DNA of 64,000 nucleotides from Odobenus rosmarus divergens (taxonomy: Eukaryota; Chordata; Mammalia; Carnivora; Odobenidae), in assembly GCF_000321225.1 (NCBI RefSeq), contig NW_004450286.1, positions 448,009 through 512,008 of the forward strand, given 5' to 3'. Each line of letters begins with the position of its first letter. Position 1 is the first letter of the stretch. The position numbers and the translations under genes are program-made. Under the pieces are notes generated by a model. That model was not told the DNA's origin, ran no database searches, and saw nothing but the letters and a program-made list of their open reading frames with translations. Positions 50,345-61,020 of the stretch are shown here, piece by piece.

Positions 50345-50690
50345 GTATTTGTGGTCTTTGGAGAAACAGAACCAATAGGGTAGAGAGCTTTATTTTGAGG
50401 GACTGGTGCACACGATTATGGAGATGGAAAAGTCCCACGGTCTGCCCAATGGCGACTCAGTATAGCTGATGGTGCAGTTCCAGTCCCCACCGGAGGGCCT
50501 GAGACCCAGGGGAGGGGAGGGGGGCTAGTCCTGGTCTGAGTCCAAAGGCCTGAGAACCAGGAGTGCGGCTGTCTAAGGCCAGGAGACGGACGTTGCGGGT
50601 GAAGCAGACAGCACATTTGCTCTTCCCCTGCCTTCTCAGGCCCTTGAGGGGTTGAATGGTGCCCACTGGCGTCGGTGAGGGGGAGACTGT
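50345..50690 (-). mobile_element. Eutherian LTR-like repeat fragment, antisense
   Basis: 'ggagaaacagaaccaatagg' followed by 'agctttattttgagggactgg' and 'cacacgattatggag' matches the start of a common eutherian LTR-type interspersed repeat. The family name is not certain. The right boundary is approximate. Confidence 0.5.
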
Positions 50691-51514
50691 CCTTAGTTTA
50701 CAGATTCAAAGGCTGAGCTCTTCTGGGAACCTCAGACACACCCAGGAGTGTTTTACCAGCTCTCTGGGCATCCCTTAGCCCAAGGGAGCTAGCATAGAAT
50801 TGGCTATCACAGGTGGACGCTTCCCCCATGTTGTGAATTCAAACCTATAGCCCCGTCGGTAGAATTTTACAGTGAGCACCCATATGTTAACATTTCAAGC
50901 TTGGTTGATCATGTATCTGTGTCTCCACCCCCCCGCCCCACCACCCTCAGTCTTACTTTGGATGCATTTAAAAAATAAGTTGTAGACCTTTGTAAACTTC
51001 CCCTAAATCAAGACTATTAGCTAGACTTTAATATTTACTTTGTTCTTTTGATGTAAAATTGACATGAGCAGGGCTCTCTCTGTACCAAGGTAGTACAAAA
51101 CAGATGAGGCGGTGGTTTTGCAAATACTTGCTGAATGGGAAGTCCCAGGGGGTTATGCGGGGGGATAACACCCCCCACCCCCGCCAAAGGAGTTCACAGT
51201 GCAAAACTGAGCAACACTCAGGAACATGGGAGTGCAGTGGAAGCATGAGGATGAGGCTGCCCACAGAGGGGGAAATCAGGGAAGGCTTCACAGAGGAGGT
51301 GTTGTAAAGTAAGGAGTTTTAAAGTAAGACATTGGCAACTAGTGAGGAACGGTCCCTCAGGTAGAGTGTCCTGCTGGTCCAGGCTGTCGTCTAAGGTTCC
51401 TCTGTCAGCCCTGTTCTTGGTGGCCTCTCAGTCACGGGCTCCCTGCCTCCCAGCCTGCGCAAGAGCAGGGAGACATGAACGGGGGACCCTTACACAGCTG
51501 CAGGTGGCCTGGTG
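50691..51514. other. Unassigned non-coding DNA
   Basis: No gene is recognised. The phrase 'gggaaggcttcacagagg' near 51279 and a similar 'gaaagcttcctggaggagg' near 56583 resemble a widespread eutherian repeat end, but no family is assigned. CTAG frequency drops in this stretch. Confidence 0.35.
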
Positions 51515-51893
51515 TGGTGTGAGACTTGGTGGCTTGAAACACTATTTTCTTGCACTGGAGGTCAGAAGTCTGTGATGGGTGTGACTGGGCCAAAACGTAG
51601 TGTTGGTGGCGCTGTGTCTTTAGAGGAGACCCTCTTTTGCAGCATCTGCGGGCTTCCTGCATCGGGTGGCGCGTGGCCTCCCTCGGTCCTGGAGGCCGGC
51701 CGTGGCAGTTCAGTCTTTCTCACGTGCATGTCTCTGATACTGCCTCTGTTGTCACTTCTCTGACTTCTCCCTTTCACTGCTAAGGACCCTTGTGATGACA
51801 TCGGTCCCACCTGGATACTCCCGATAATCTCTCCATCTCAAGATCCTCAATCACATCTGCAAAGTGCCTTTTGCCAAATGCGGGGACACCGAC
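51515..51893 (-). mobile_element. MaLR/MLT1-like LTR fragment, antisense
   Basis: 'gacttggtggcttgaaaca', 'actggaggtcagaagtc' and 'aatcacatctgcaaagtgcc' match, in order, the antisense of MaLR-type LTRs ('gggtggcttaaacaac', 'ttctggaggctggaagtc', 'attacatctgcaaagacc'). Ends are not well defined. It is related to the elements at 21225 and 54997. Confidence 0.6.
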
Positions 51894-52289
51894 CTGGTCC
51901 CAGGGATCGGGATGAGGACCTCTTCGGAGAGTCCCTGGGTGGCAGGGACAGGCAGGACCATGGAGCTGGGCTGGGCTTGAGGCTTTTGAGAGGGGCCAGC
52001 CTTGGATGGACTTGGTAGAGGGAGGAAGGACTGGGTCGGGGGTGGAGAAGGAGCTACTCCAAGCCCTGCCCTGGTCCTCTGTGCCTGGGGGAGAGCCCAG
52101 GAAGAATGTGCGAAGTGAACAAAGGGTGAGGTGAGCCCGGCTGGTAGCTGGGTTTGGGGGGCGGGGACCTGCAGGGAACAGTTCTCTGCCAAGCCAGCTC
52201 TACCTGGGAGGGAGCCGGGGACTGCAGCGGGGCGGGGGGGGGTGCTTCTCCTGGGAGACCCTAGCGTAGCGCCCCTCTCCACGCAGCGT

Positions 52290-52480
52290 GAGGGTTAAGA
52301 CAAGTCTATTACTATTTCCTTGTCACTCTGTCACCCATCCAATGGCCGTCGATAGTAGCTGAATGAGAATTGATGGGGAGATAGATTTAATTAACCCTGG
52401 TGTCAGCAGCTGCTGGGCTACCCGTTTGTGTGTTAATAGAGCGGCTGCTGGCCCTCTCCCGGGCTTTGCTGGGAGCCCAA
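52290..52480. promoter_or_regulatory. Candidate conserved non-coding element
   Basis: Non-repetitive sequence of balanced composition stands out in GC-rich surroundings. It holds a TTTAATTAA homeodomain-type core at 52385-52393, a palindromic E-box environment cagcagctgctg at 52405-52416, a gaattgatgg motif near 52367 and a gtgttaataga motif near 52430. Clusters like this are typical of developmental enhancers. No alignment is available, so conservation is a guess. Confidence 0.3.
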
Positions 52481-53299
52481 GGCCAGCGGAGCAATTGGGC
52501 TGGTCAGCGGAGGTGGCCGGGCAGAGGGAAGCGGGGGGCCCAGCGTGGCCCGGCTGCCTTCCTCCTCTTCCTCTGAGAGCAGGTAGTCACCTTGTCAGCC
52601 TGACAGCCCCCTGGCCCTGCTCCCTTGTCTAGAGCTCCAGGTAGAGTGAGGGGGAGGGCCCAGAGCCCACCGCAACTCTCCTAAATCTGGCCCCCTTCTT
52701 TAAGTTTTTCTTTTAACTCCAGTTAACACAGTGTCCTGTTAGTTTCAGGTGGCCCGGCCCGTTCTTGGTACCACCCCGACCCCAGTTGCTGGCCCATGCC
52801 TCCTGTGTGATGTCCTTCGTGCTTCACTCTGCCCACCCCCTCTGTTTTCCTGGACTGCACGTGCCCCCTCCGCTCTCCCCCATCCCTGGCTCAAAGCCTG
52901 CCCCCCAGAACTCCAGCCTCCCATCCCACATTCCTGCCCCACCGCCCACCCACCCCGGCTTTGTCCTAGCTGCCCCAGTGCTGGCTTCAATCTCAGCCAC
53001 CAACTGGGGGCATAGCCGAGGGAGGGGCTGCGGGGTGCAGTCCCAGGAGGCTCAGGAGGCTGCCCTGGCTCCGCCACCCAGCTTTGAGCGACAGCGGACC
53101 CCATCTTCCCATCCTGTAAGACACAGGCTTGGACGAATGGCAGTCCTGGTGGGCAGCCAGCACCTGGGGCCCAGGATCTGGACTCCTCTGTCTCCTGCCA
53201 CAGGGTCCCACCGTGGGTGGTCGGTAATGAGGTGACACCAGGGGAAGGACTCTGTCCTGTGTACTCATCTGGGCGGTGAACTCTGAGGACAGGAAACTT
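52481..53299. other. GC- and C-rich unassigned DNA
   Basis: Open frames up to 195 codons on both strands (52745-53332) come from GC-rich, stop-poor sequence and lack domain features. No promoter or splice pattern is convincing. Confidence 0.4.
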
Positions 53300-53620
53300 T
53301 CTGGCTTCACTATGGTCATGTGCCCAGCACACAGTAGGTGCTTCGTAACTATTAAATAGACCCCATGATAGGGCCTGTCCCAGGGCCTGAACACGGAGGG
53401 CTGCGGACCCATCAGGAAGACCCGGCCAGTGGTCATGGCACAGAGGAGACTGGCTGCCTTGGGAAGGGAGAGTCCAGTCTTAGCAAGTCCCAGCTCTCCA
53501 CTCAGTCTGCCCTCCATGGCTCTGTGACCTTAGGCAAGTCACTTTAGTACCCAGAGTTTCAGCCTGTGGGCACAAAAATAGTCTCTCCTCACAGGTGTGA
53601 CACAGGACTCAGTGAAATGG
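53300..53620 (-). repeat. MIR SINE pieces, antisense
   Basis: 'gcccagcacacagtaggtgc' near 53320 is the antisense MIR 5' side ('gcacatagtaggcgct'). 'tctgtgaccttaggcaagtc' near 53520 is the MIR core ('tgtgaccttgggcaagtt'). These may be two separate MIRs, because the order is not that of one element. Confidence 0.7.
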
Positions 53621-54996
53621 TAAGTGGGCCAGACCCCAGACACATGCCTGGTCAGGAGTAGCCCCGTCTTCCCGGGACTTGGTACCCCATGATAGCTTTG
53701 TTGGGAGAGGGCTTTGGAGCCCTCTGGAATCCAGAGGCCACCCAGGCTCCTTCCTCCGAGGACCCCAGGCCACTCCTGGTGAGGGAGGATCTGCTCATCC
53801 TGGGTATCACCATAGGAGTCGCCCCTGTACCAACTTTGAGAGGCGTTTGAGGATTGACAGGCTACCAAATACGGAACTTCTCCCACATGCTGTGACGTCA
53901 GCCCTGAGCCCGGGCCCTGCTCTTGAGTTGAGGAAGCAGGCCCGCGGTTCCCACTGGCCGCTGCTTCATGGGGGGGCCGGGCCCCCGGGAGGGCCCACAC
54001 GGACTGTGGGCAGGCGTGTGGGCCTGGGCCACGTGGGCTGCCAGCCACCCAGTGTCCCGTCTGGCGGTCTCCATCCTCGCTTCACACCTCCACTGCCTTT
54101 CATTTTCAGCTCTGATTGGTTTTCTTGTTTTAACACATACCCCAGGCCCTGTCTTTGACCCCGGTGATGGATTCAGCTGCTCTCTGGGACTCCAGCTGCC
54201 AAGCGCGTCTGGAGCTGCTGGGGGTGGGGGAGGGAGACACGGTGGTGGAAATTATCCTCCGTGTTCTGGGCTCAGCAGGTTGGGGGTGGGGGCTCCCTCC
54301 CCAGAGCCAGGAGGCAGCCCAGGACAGAGCAGGAAGGGAGGTGTGGCTGTCAGGCTTGGTCATAAGCAATGGATTTTGCCTCTGGGGGCCTCCAGGTTCC
54401 CTCCTGTACAAGGGAGTGCGGGGGACTATGGACTGCTCATCACTAAGATGCGGATAGTCCGAGTCCTCGGATAAATGGGACATTGATTTTCCTTCATGCC
54501 TCTGGATGGGCCGACTCCAAACGTCTGCCTGCTGCTGGCTGGGCCTCCAGGGGAAGAGCCAAGAGCCAGCACTAAATTGTCCGTACCCTGCTGGGCCCGG
54601 AGGGAGCCACACGGAGCCCTCCACCCAGGTTCTTGTACGGAAAATGGTAGATGACAGGCCGGGGGGGGGGTGTACCCCAGCCACGGGGATGGAGTCTTTT
54701 GGCCCATCAGATGTTTGGTGTGCCCAGTGCCCCATGGTTATTTGGGCACATCCAGATGTTTACTCTTTAAAGAGGTGTCTGCAATTGCTGTCTGTGAGCT
54801 TGGAGAGGAGGGGGCTGAAGGAGGGGGGAGGCTTTAAGGTTTCATGTTCTCTCTCTCCCCCTTTCCTCCTGCCAGCTTTGTGCTCCATTGGTTCTTAAGT
54901 TTTAAAGTTTGTAACAAATATGTTGTCACAGATGAAACAATGTAATGATCAATAAAGGGAGTGGTTGGTGCAACACACACACATTGATTACACATT
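53621..54996. other. GC-rich unassigned DNA
   Basis: Overlapping open frames of 160-200 codons on both strands (53539-54735) reflect low stop density. A GC-rich patch at about 53930-54010 is too short and CpG-poor to call a CpG island. A G-run lies at about 54660-54670. Confidence 0.4.
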
Positions 54997-55397
54997 TGTT
55001 ATGGACTGATTGTCTGTGGTCCCCTCCTTCCCACTTCCTAAGTCCTAACCCCCAAACATGGCTGCATTTGGAGTTGGGGCTTTTAAGGAAGTACTTCGGG
55101 TGAAACGAGCTCACGAGGCGGGGGTTCTGATCCTATAGAACTAGTGTCCTTCCAAGAAAAGACACCAGAGAACGTCTGTCCTACCCCCCGCACTCCCTTT
55201 GCCGCAGTGAGGAAAGGCCACGGTGAGGACATATCCAGTAAGGGGACATCTGCAAGCCAGGAGGAGCTCTCCCCAGGAACCGACTCAGCGACGCCCTGAT
55301 CTCAGACGTCCGGACTCCAGAACTGGGAGAAAATAAAGGTCTGTTGTTCAGGCCACCTGGCCTACGGTCTGTTGTTACGGCAGCCTGATCTAAGACA
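54997..55397 (+). mobile_element. MaLR/MLT1-like solo LTR, sense
   Basis: It begins 'tgttatggactgattgtctg' and ends in 'cctgatctaagaca', the two ends of a MaLR-type LTR. Inside lie 'ggtgaggacatatccag', 'tctgcaagccaggaggagc' and 'ccagaactgggagaaaataa' (polyadenylation region). The flanks acatt (54992-54996) and atatt (55398-55402) are a plausible 5-bp target duplication with one change. As a solo LTR it carries no internal genes. The exact subfamily is uncertain. Confidence 0.85.
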
Positions 55398-55400
55398 ATA

Positions 55401-55402
<2 letters not shown>

Positions 55403-55440
<38 letters not shown>
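55403..55440. repeat. (TG)n microsatellite
   Basis: About 19 uninterrupted TG units lie directly after the solo LTR. It is a probable length-variable marker. Confidence 0.97.
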
Positions 55441-55443
<3 letters not shown>

Positions 55444-55699
55444 CTAAATAGGATCATGTGTTAGTTACCCTGTATCTTGTTGCAGTTGAAGCACTAGGAA
55501 ACTTGTAGGCATCATTCACTCTGCTGGTTGTCTCCCAGTGAAGAGAGACCTGCATACGGATACTTCCCTTCTGCTCTGGGCACACACATCTCACACCAGC
55601 CAGGAACACACGCTATACTTTCTCCCCCTCCATCGGACACGACCCCCGCCCCCACCCCTCATTCAGGCTCTGCACTTGTGGGGGTAACCCCTCAGTGGG

Positions 55700-55930
55700 A
55701 GTCAGGAGCCCAAGTTGTTCTAACTCTGCCACCAACTGGCCGTTTGGCGTTGGGCGAGCTGCTCCCCCATTCTAGCCTCCGTTTCCCCATCTGTGAAGAC
55801 CTTCTGTGCCCACAGAACGCAATGCGATGTTCACAGGTGTGTCTCTGGGAGGCAGGGGCCTGGGAGGGTGTTTCCTGCGAGTGAGCTGGGCCCAGCCGGA
55901 TCTCAGCGATGAGGGCCTGGCAGTGCAAGC
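55700..55930 (-). repeat. MIR SINE, antisense
   Basis: 'gggagtcaggagcccaag', then 'ctgccaccaactggc' and 'cctccgtttccccatctgtg' match antisense MIR (the core 'cctcagtttccccatctgt'). The right part is diverged and the boundary approximate. Confidence 0.7.
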
Positions 55931-57469
55931 TGTGTGATGAGGCGGGGGGCTGCTGACACAGCTCCCAGGCCGTGAGGAGGAAGCAGCTGGGCCCCTGCTC
56001 CGTGTCAATCTGGATGGGAGGTGACCTCCTCCCCTCCAGTCTAGCAGCTGCCCTGAGCAGGCTCCCCTCCTGTGTTGGGCCGGAGGAACGAGTCTGATGA
56101 CCTGGCCTTCTAGGCCAGTTCCTCCCCTGAGCTGTGGGGCTTCTGGAAAGCCCCTCTGATCGTCATTGAATTCATCCTTCAAACTGGGACGTTGATGATG
56201 CATTGTGTGCGGGGTGGTTATAAAAGCGCTCTGTAAACCATACAGCGGGATTTGGGCATTTTATTCTTTTCAGAACCTGAGGCAGCAGAGCCGGGGCCTC
56301 ACCTGGAATCTAACTGGCTCATCTCCTCCCTGCTGCAGGACCTCCAGCAGAGCCTGTGACAATCACGGTGGCCCTGGGGCCCAGCCCTCACCCAGAGGCT
56401 AAGCTCAGGACTGGGGATGCCCCTGAGCTGTCACACAGGCTCTTCCTTCCTGGGGCCCTGGGGTCCGACCGGAGAGGTCAGCTATGCGCCCCTGAGTAGG
56501 CAGAGAACCTAGAAGGGTAAACCGTGCTGCTCTGAGGGCCCAGCCTCTAGAAACTCGAGGAACGGGAAGAACAGGGAGGCCAAGAAAGCTTCCTGGAGGA
56601 GGGGGGCACTGAGCTAGGGCTCGAGGGACAAAGAGGGACTCCCAGGTGGGAGTTGGGGAAGCAAGTGTGTTGTCCCAGCTTGCCTGCTTGTCTGCTATCG
56701 GAGTTGAGTGGGGAGAGGCTGCTCTTCAAGCCCTGGGACCTTGGGGTGTCTCCGGCTTGGAGGGTTGGGCCGGCAGCTGCCCCTCAGCCAGGGCTGTCCC
56801 TCTATCGCTTGTGCAAATGGGCCAGTCCCTGTCCCTATGCCCTGGCCCCTCAACTGCCCTCTTCCTGGGAAAGGCCGTCTTCCTGCCCGGCCCCTCCTGG
56901 ATCATCTGCACAGATCTTGCCAGAAACCCGCGGTCCAAGTCCATAGAAAATGGCTAACATCAGTGAGTAAGAACTAGCCGCAAAAGCGGATCATTTAGAA
57001 AGATGAGCTACCCAAAGGAACGGCTAAAAGCATTACCTGTGGCAGCATCCGGGCAGCTGAACCCAGGACAGGCTCAAGGAAGGCTCCACTTTTTTCCAGA
57101 AGTCAGGAAGGAGGCCATTCTCATTAAACCCATGGGCACCGTCTGATTTGTTAACTTCCACAAAAATGAAAAATCATTTCTTAACCTTCTTAAGAAGGTT
57201 TCTTCTTGCCTAACCCGAATCCTTCCTATTGCACCAGAAGGCCATCTCCTGTTATCCTGTCCCTGGGACAAACGGGGGTAGGCAATGGTTTTGGGGTTCC
57301 TCTGAGACTCCCATGGCTGACAGGGGTGATGTCCCTCCCCTGAGCTCGCAGCCATCATGGCGGAAGAGTTTCCTTTGGTCTCCTAGGCCCTCGATCCTGA
57401 TCAGCCCAGAGTGGGAGCTCAGAGCTCCGACTCTGCAGGGAGCCTGGGCCATGCTGGGACAGGCGAGTG
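55931..57469. other. Unassigned non-coding DNA
   Basis: No gene is recognised. 'ggttataaaagcgctctgta' near 56216 has a TATA-like word but resembles the conserved 'aaagcgctttgtaa' phrase of old SINEs, so I do not call a promoter. A perfect 18-bp palindrome lies at 57183-57200. Confidence 0.4.
57183..57200. repeat. Perfect 18-bp palindrome
   Basis: aaccttcttaagaaggtt equals its own reverse complement. A palindrome of this length is unexpected by chance in 64 kb. It could be a dimeric binding site or a trace of a hairpin-forming element. No function is known. Confidence 0.95.
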
Positions 57470-57690
57470 CCGGGTGTGCAACCTGAGCCACGGAACCTGG
57501 CTTCAGTCCTGGCTCTCTGCGGGCAAGTCCCGGAACCTCTCAGGGCTGCCTCAGTCTCCCCTGGGGCAAAACAGGGCTGTGAACACTATGGCCTCTCAGT
57601 TTGCCTGGAGGCAGGAACGACAGGGGGCCTGCTTACACGCGGAGCCTGGCGTGTGAGAGGTTGTTTATCTGTGCAAGCCATTTGTTAGCT
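57470..57690 (-). repeat. MIR SINE, antisense
   Basis: 'aacctggcttcagtcctggc' followed by 'gggcaagtcccggaacctc' and 'tgcctcagtctcccctgggg' follows antisense MIR ('gggcaagttacttaacctct', 'cctcagtttccccat'). Confidence 0.7.
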
Positions 57691-59094
57691 GGATTTCGGC
57701 ATTGCAGAAATTTATAAAATGCCAGGAGAGTAGCTGCTGGATACAGAAGGAATCTGAAAGATCCCCTTCATTTTGTACAGAGAAAACAGGTCCTGAAAGC
57801 CTGAGACAAAGGAGTCTGAGAAGTGCCCGCAAAGTGCTCCTCAATCCCCTCCGCCCCCAGCAGACAGGAGGGGCAGGGACACTGGGGAGTGACTTCAGAG
57901 CTGGAACAGGCCTGGGCCCCTGGGAGAGTGGCAGAAGGGAGGAGGGAAGGAAGCAGGAAGCAGATGCCAGGGGAGGGTGGAAATGGTGGTGGGAGAGGAG
58001 GGAGCTGGGTAGTCCCCTCCATTTAGAGGGTGCTCTGGGCTTCTGAGCATGGGACAGGAAGTGCCTGTGAGGCTACAAGCTGCTGGTAGTGTTGCCTGTC
58101 AGCCTACCAGCTGTAGGCCTGGAAGCTGGCCGGGCGAACAGACCTTCCTGGGGGACCCTACCCTCAAATGTATTCTGGAGGGCAGTGGGTGTCTGGAGCC
58201 CCAAGGCTGCAGGGTGACTGAGCCGCAGCTAGGCCTGTGCCTGTTGGGGACTGGGGTGTGTGGTTCCTGTGACAAGCTAATGCTGGAGCCCCACAATGCA
58301 TCCTGGACACCAGCGTGTTCTGGGGCCCTGGGTGTGTCGCTTGATGTGAGCGAGGCCCCGAAGGGACAGAAGATTGAGTGGTTTTTTTTTGTTGTTTTTT
58401 TTCCGGAAGTCAGTTCCTCTCCCAGCCAGACTAACCCCAAGTGCATCCCCAGTCCAGGCTCTGCTCCACCAATGGAGATCGGAAGGCCGCTGATGCTGGG
58501 GACTTTTTCTCTGTGATTGTGCTAGTATCAGGCCCCGAAATGAATTTGGGACTCCCAGACAGTGGGTGAGGAGGAGACAGGATGTGTCTGAGAAGCACAA
58601 TGGGGGATCCAGGATTTCTACTTAGGAGGGATTTAGGGGCAGCAAGGTGTCAGAGAGGAGGCCAGGCCTTGTCTTGAGGCTGCATTTGCATTTGAAGGTG
58701 ACCTTAAACTTTCATAGAGTCCAAAGCTACAGCCAAGTGATCTGTTCCAGCCTTGCTCCTGGGCCAGAAGTGGCCAGGCAGCTCCCAACCTGGGCATGGA
58801 TCTTTGACTCCTGGGCAATTTGCTGTCTAGAAAATTCTCTGTGAGCTCAGTTTTCCTCCTTGTAATTGTATCAGCTGGATCTCATTTGGCCAGCTGGAGC
58901 CAAAAGGCACCCATCTGCTCTCTGTTCTCAGGACAGCCCCGCCGTGTGTCTCCTCGGGTCAGCTCCAGGTGAACCATTCCTTGGAACCATTCCTGGAGAT
59001 GAGAACAGCATGGAGCAGAGCAGAAACAGTCCCTGGGGGGCCCTAAGACATTTCTTCCACAACCAGGCACATCTGGAATTTGCATGTCTTTTTC
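57691..59094. other. Unassigned non-coding DNA
   Basis: No gene or clear repeat is recognised. Short T-runs lie near 58381-58401. An open frame of 155 codons (58049-58516) has no recognisable domain. Confidence 0.4.
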
Positions 59095-59880
59095 CCCTTA
59101 GACTATTGCTTTTGACCAATATCTCTCCCAAGCTCTGCTTATTTACACCCCTCCCCGCAAAGTGCAGGATTTCACATTTACCCTCTTAACCCTGTTTTAA
59201 GCTGCTGATATCTTTTTGTATCTTGATTCCAACATCCCATTGTATTAGCTTTCTCTCCTGGCCTGTGTCTTTTGTCAATCTGATAAGTAGCCTTCTGTGC
59301 CTTTATCCAAGCCACTGATAAGAGCATTATACAAGACGTGGTCAAGTTCAGAGAAAGCCCCGTAGCCTCTAGAGAGCCCTCCAATTTGCTATTGATTCAT
59401 TCATTAGTCTCCTTGGACATAGTTGTTCCAGCAGCTATGGATCTGGCTAGTATCCTGTCCACAGGGAAGTCTGAGAGTCTTAATCAAGTGTCCTCAAACC
59501 CGAAGTCCTACGTCTACAACAGTCTTCTGATTCACCTGTCGAGGACCCAACAAAGGTGGGGACTGAGAGGGTTTGCCATGACCTTCTCCTGGCAAATCCA
59601 GGCTGGTTCCTGATGCCCACGTGCCTTTTGATAATTGTTTCCAAATTACCTGCTTAGTGATCTGTACTCGGCCAGAACTAGCATAAAATTAATTTGTCTA
59701 ACATTTCTGGAATCCTCTTCTTGGGAAAACTGGGATGTTTATCGACCTCCTTTTGCCTGTCTTTAGTTTTCCCTGATTTGGCAAGGATTGCCATTTCAGG
59801 TTCTGGAAACATATACCCGCTAGTTCTTCTAGAAGCTTCAAAGATAATTTCTTGTGCTAGCAGAAAAACTTGTTTAAAGC
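59095..59880 (-). mobile_element. CR1/L3 LINE ORF2 remnant, antisense
   Basis: The plus strand follows the antisense of CR1-clade ORF2 over nearly 800 bp and in order. Matches include 'gatatctttttgtatcttga', 'ccattgtattagctttctct', 'gtgcctttatccaagccact', 'tgataagagcattataca', 'atccaggctggttcctgat', 'gaaaactgggatgttt' and 'cccgctagttcttctagaag'. L3 elements stopped moving before the eutherian radiation, so retention of such a long piece is notable. Frames are broken by stops. It was not active within placental evolution. Confidence 0.8.
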
Positions 59881-59949
59881 AGCTCGCTGCCTAAACACCA
59901 TAAAGAAAAAACGTCCTGGTGTTTGGCTATATAAACATCCTATCTATGA

Positions 59950-60253
59950 AAAAATACCTCTCCAAAATAAAAGCCAATTCCAAATATGTTTCCCACAAAT
60001 ATGACACGAGACTAATTTTTCTATCATACAAACGGCTCTTAAAAATCAATTTAAAAAAAGTAGAAAATGAGTGGAGGATATGAATAAGCATTCTACAGAA
60101 ACAAAAAATACAAAAGGCCAATAAACATATGAAAGTATGCTTAATCTTAATGCGAAAGGACAAGGCTAAATCTGTATATTATCAGATTAGCAAAAATTAA
60201 AATTCGACAAAACCGAGGGCCAGCAAGGACACAGAGAAATGGGCACTTGCATA
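59950..60253 (+). mobile_element. Old L1 (L1ME-like), left part before nested insertion
   Basis: 'tacaaaaggccaataaacat', 'tatgaaagtatgcttaatct' and 'gccagcaaggacacagagaa' follow sense-strand old L1 ORF2 ('aatggccaacagacacatgaa', 'gcgaggatgtggag'). It is continuous with 61021-61615 once the nested young L1 and one copy of its target duplication are set aside. The last 17 bases (60237-60253) are the target duplication. Confidence 0.8.
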
Positions 60254-61020
60254 CAGTTGAAAATAGAGCTACCATATGATCCAGCAAATGCACTACTGGG
60301 TATTTATTTACCACAAAGATACAAATGTAGGGATCCGAAGGGGTACATGCACCCCAATGTTTATAGCAGCAATGTCCACAATAGCCAAACTGTGGAAAGA
60401 GCCAGGATGTCCATCGACAGATGAATGGATAAAGATGTGGTATATATACACAATGGAATATTATGCAGCCATCAAAAGGAATGAGATCTTGCCATTTGCA
60501 ATGACGTGGATGGAACTGGAGGGTGTTATGCTGAGTGAAATAAGTCAATCAGAGAAAGACATGTATCCTATGACCTTGCTGATATGAGGAATTTTTAACC
60601 TCGGGAAACAAACTGAGGTTTGCTGGAGTGGTGGGGGGTGGGAGGGATGGGGTGGCTGGGTGATAGACATTGGGGAGGGTATGTGCTATGGTGAGCGCTG
60701 TGAATTGTGCAAGACTGTTGAATCACAGATCTGTACTTCTGAAACAAATAATGCAACATATGTTAAGAAAAAAAAAAGGGGAAGAATGAAGGGGAGTAAG
60801 TCGGAGGGGGAGACGAACCATGAGAGACGATGGACTCTGAAAAACAAACTGAGGTTTCTAGAGGGGAGGGGGGTGGGGGATGGGTTAGCCTGGTGATGGG
60901 TATTAGGGCACGTTCTGCGTGGAGCACTGGGTGTTATGCACAAACAATGAATCATGGATCCCTACATCAAAAACTAATGATGTAATGTATGGTGATTAAC
61001 ATAATAAAAAATTAAAAAAA
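60254..61020 (+). mobile_element. Young carnivoran L1, 5'-truncated, 767 bp
   Basis: It starts within the ORF2 C-terminal coding region. A frame at 60276-60587 carries 'YYAAIKRNEILPFAMTWMEL' and 'MLSEISQSEKD', typical of the L1 ORF2 end, then a long 3' UTR and an A-rich end ('ataataaaaaattaaaaa'). A perfect 17-bp target duplication, aaatgggcacttgcata, lies at 60237-60253 and 61021-61037. The 3' UTR contains two related modules (about 60604-60775 and 60838-61020). Each opens with 'aaacaaactgagg' and ends in an A-run. It cannot move by itself because the 5' end, ORF1 and most of ORF2 are missing. Confidence 0.95.

Noticed and set aside
52745..53332. Open frame of 195 codons on the minus strand, overlapped by plus-strand frames of 156 and 88 codons
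   Set aside because: GC- and C-rich DNA lacks stops in several frames at once. There is no recognisable protein family, no start context and no splice pattern.
53930..54010. GC-rich patch as a CpG island or promoter
   Set aside because: It is too short, CpG dinucleotides are sparse beyond a few sites, and no transcription-start-like context or first exon follows.
53539..54735. Cluster of 160-200-codon frames on both strands
   Set aside because: Overlapping frames on opposite strands, with proline-, glycine- and serine-rich low-complexity translations, point to stop-poor GC-rich DNA and not genes.
56205..56240. TATA-like word 'ggttataaaagcg' as a promoter
   Set aside because: The surrounding 'aaaagcgctctgtaaac' resembles a phrase common in old SINEs, and no gene or initiator follows.
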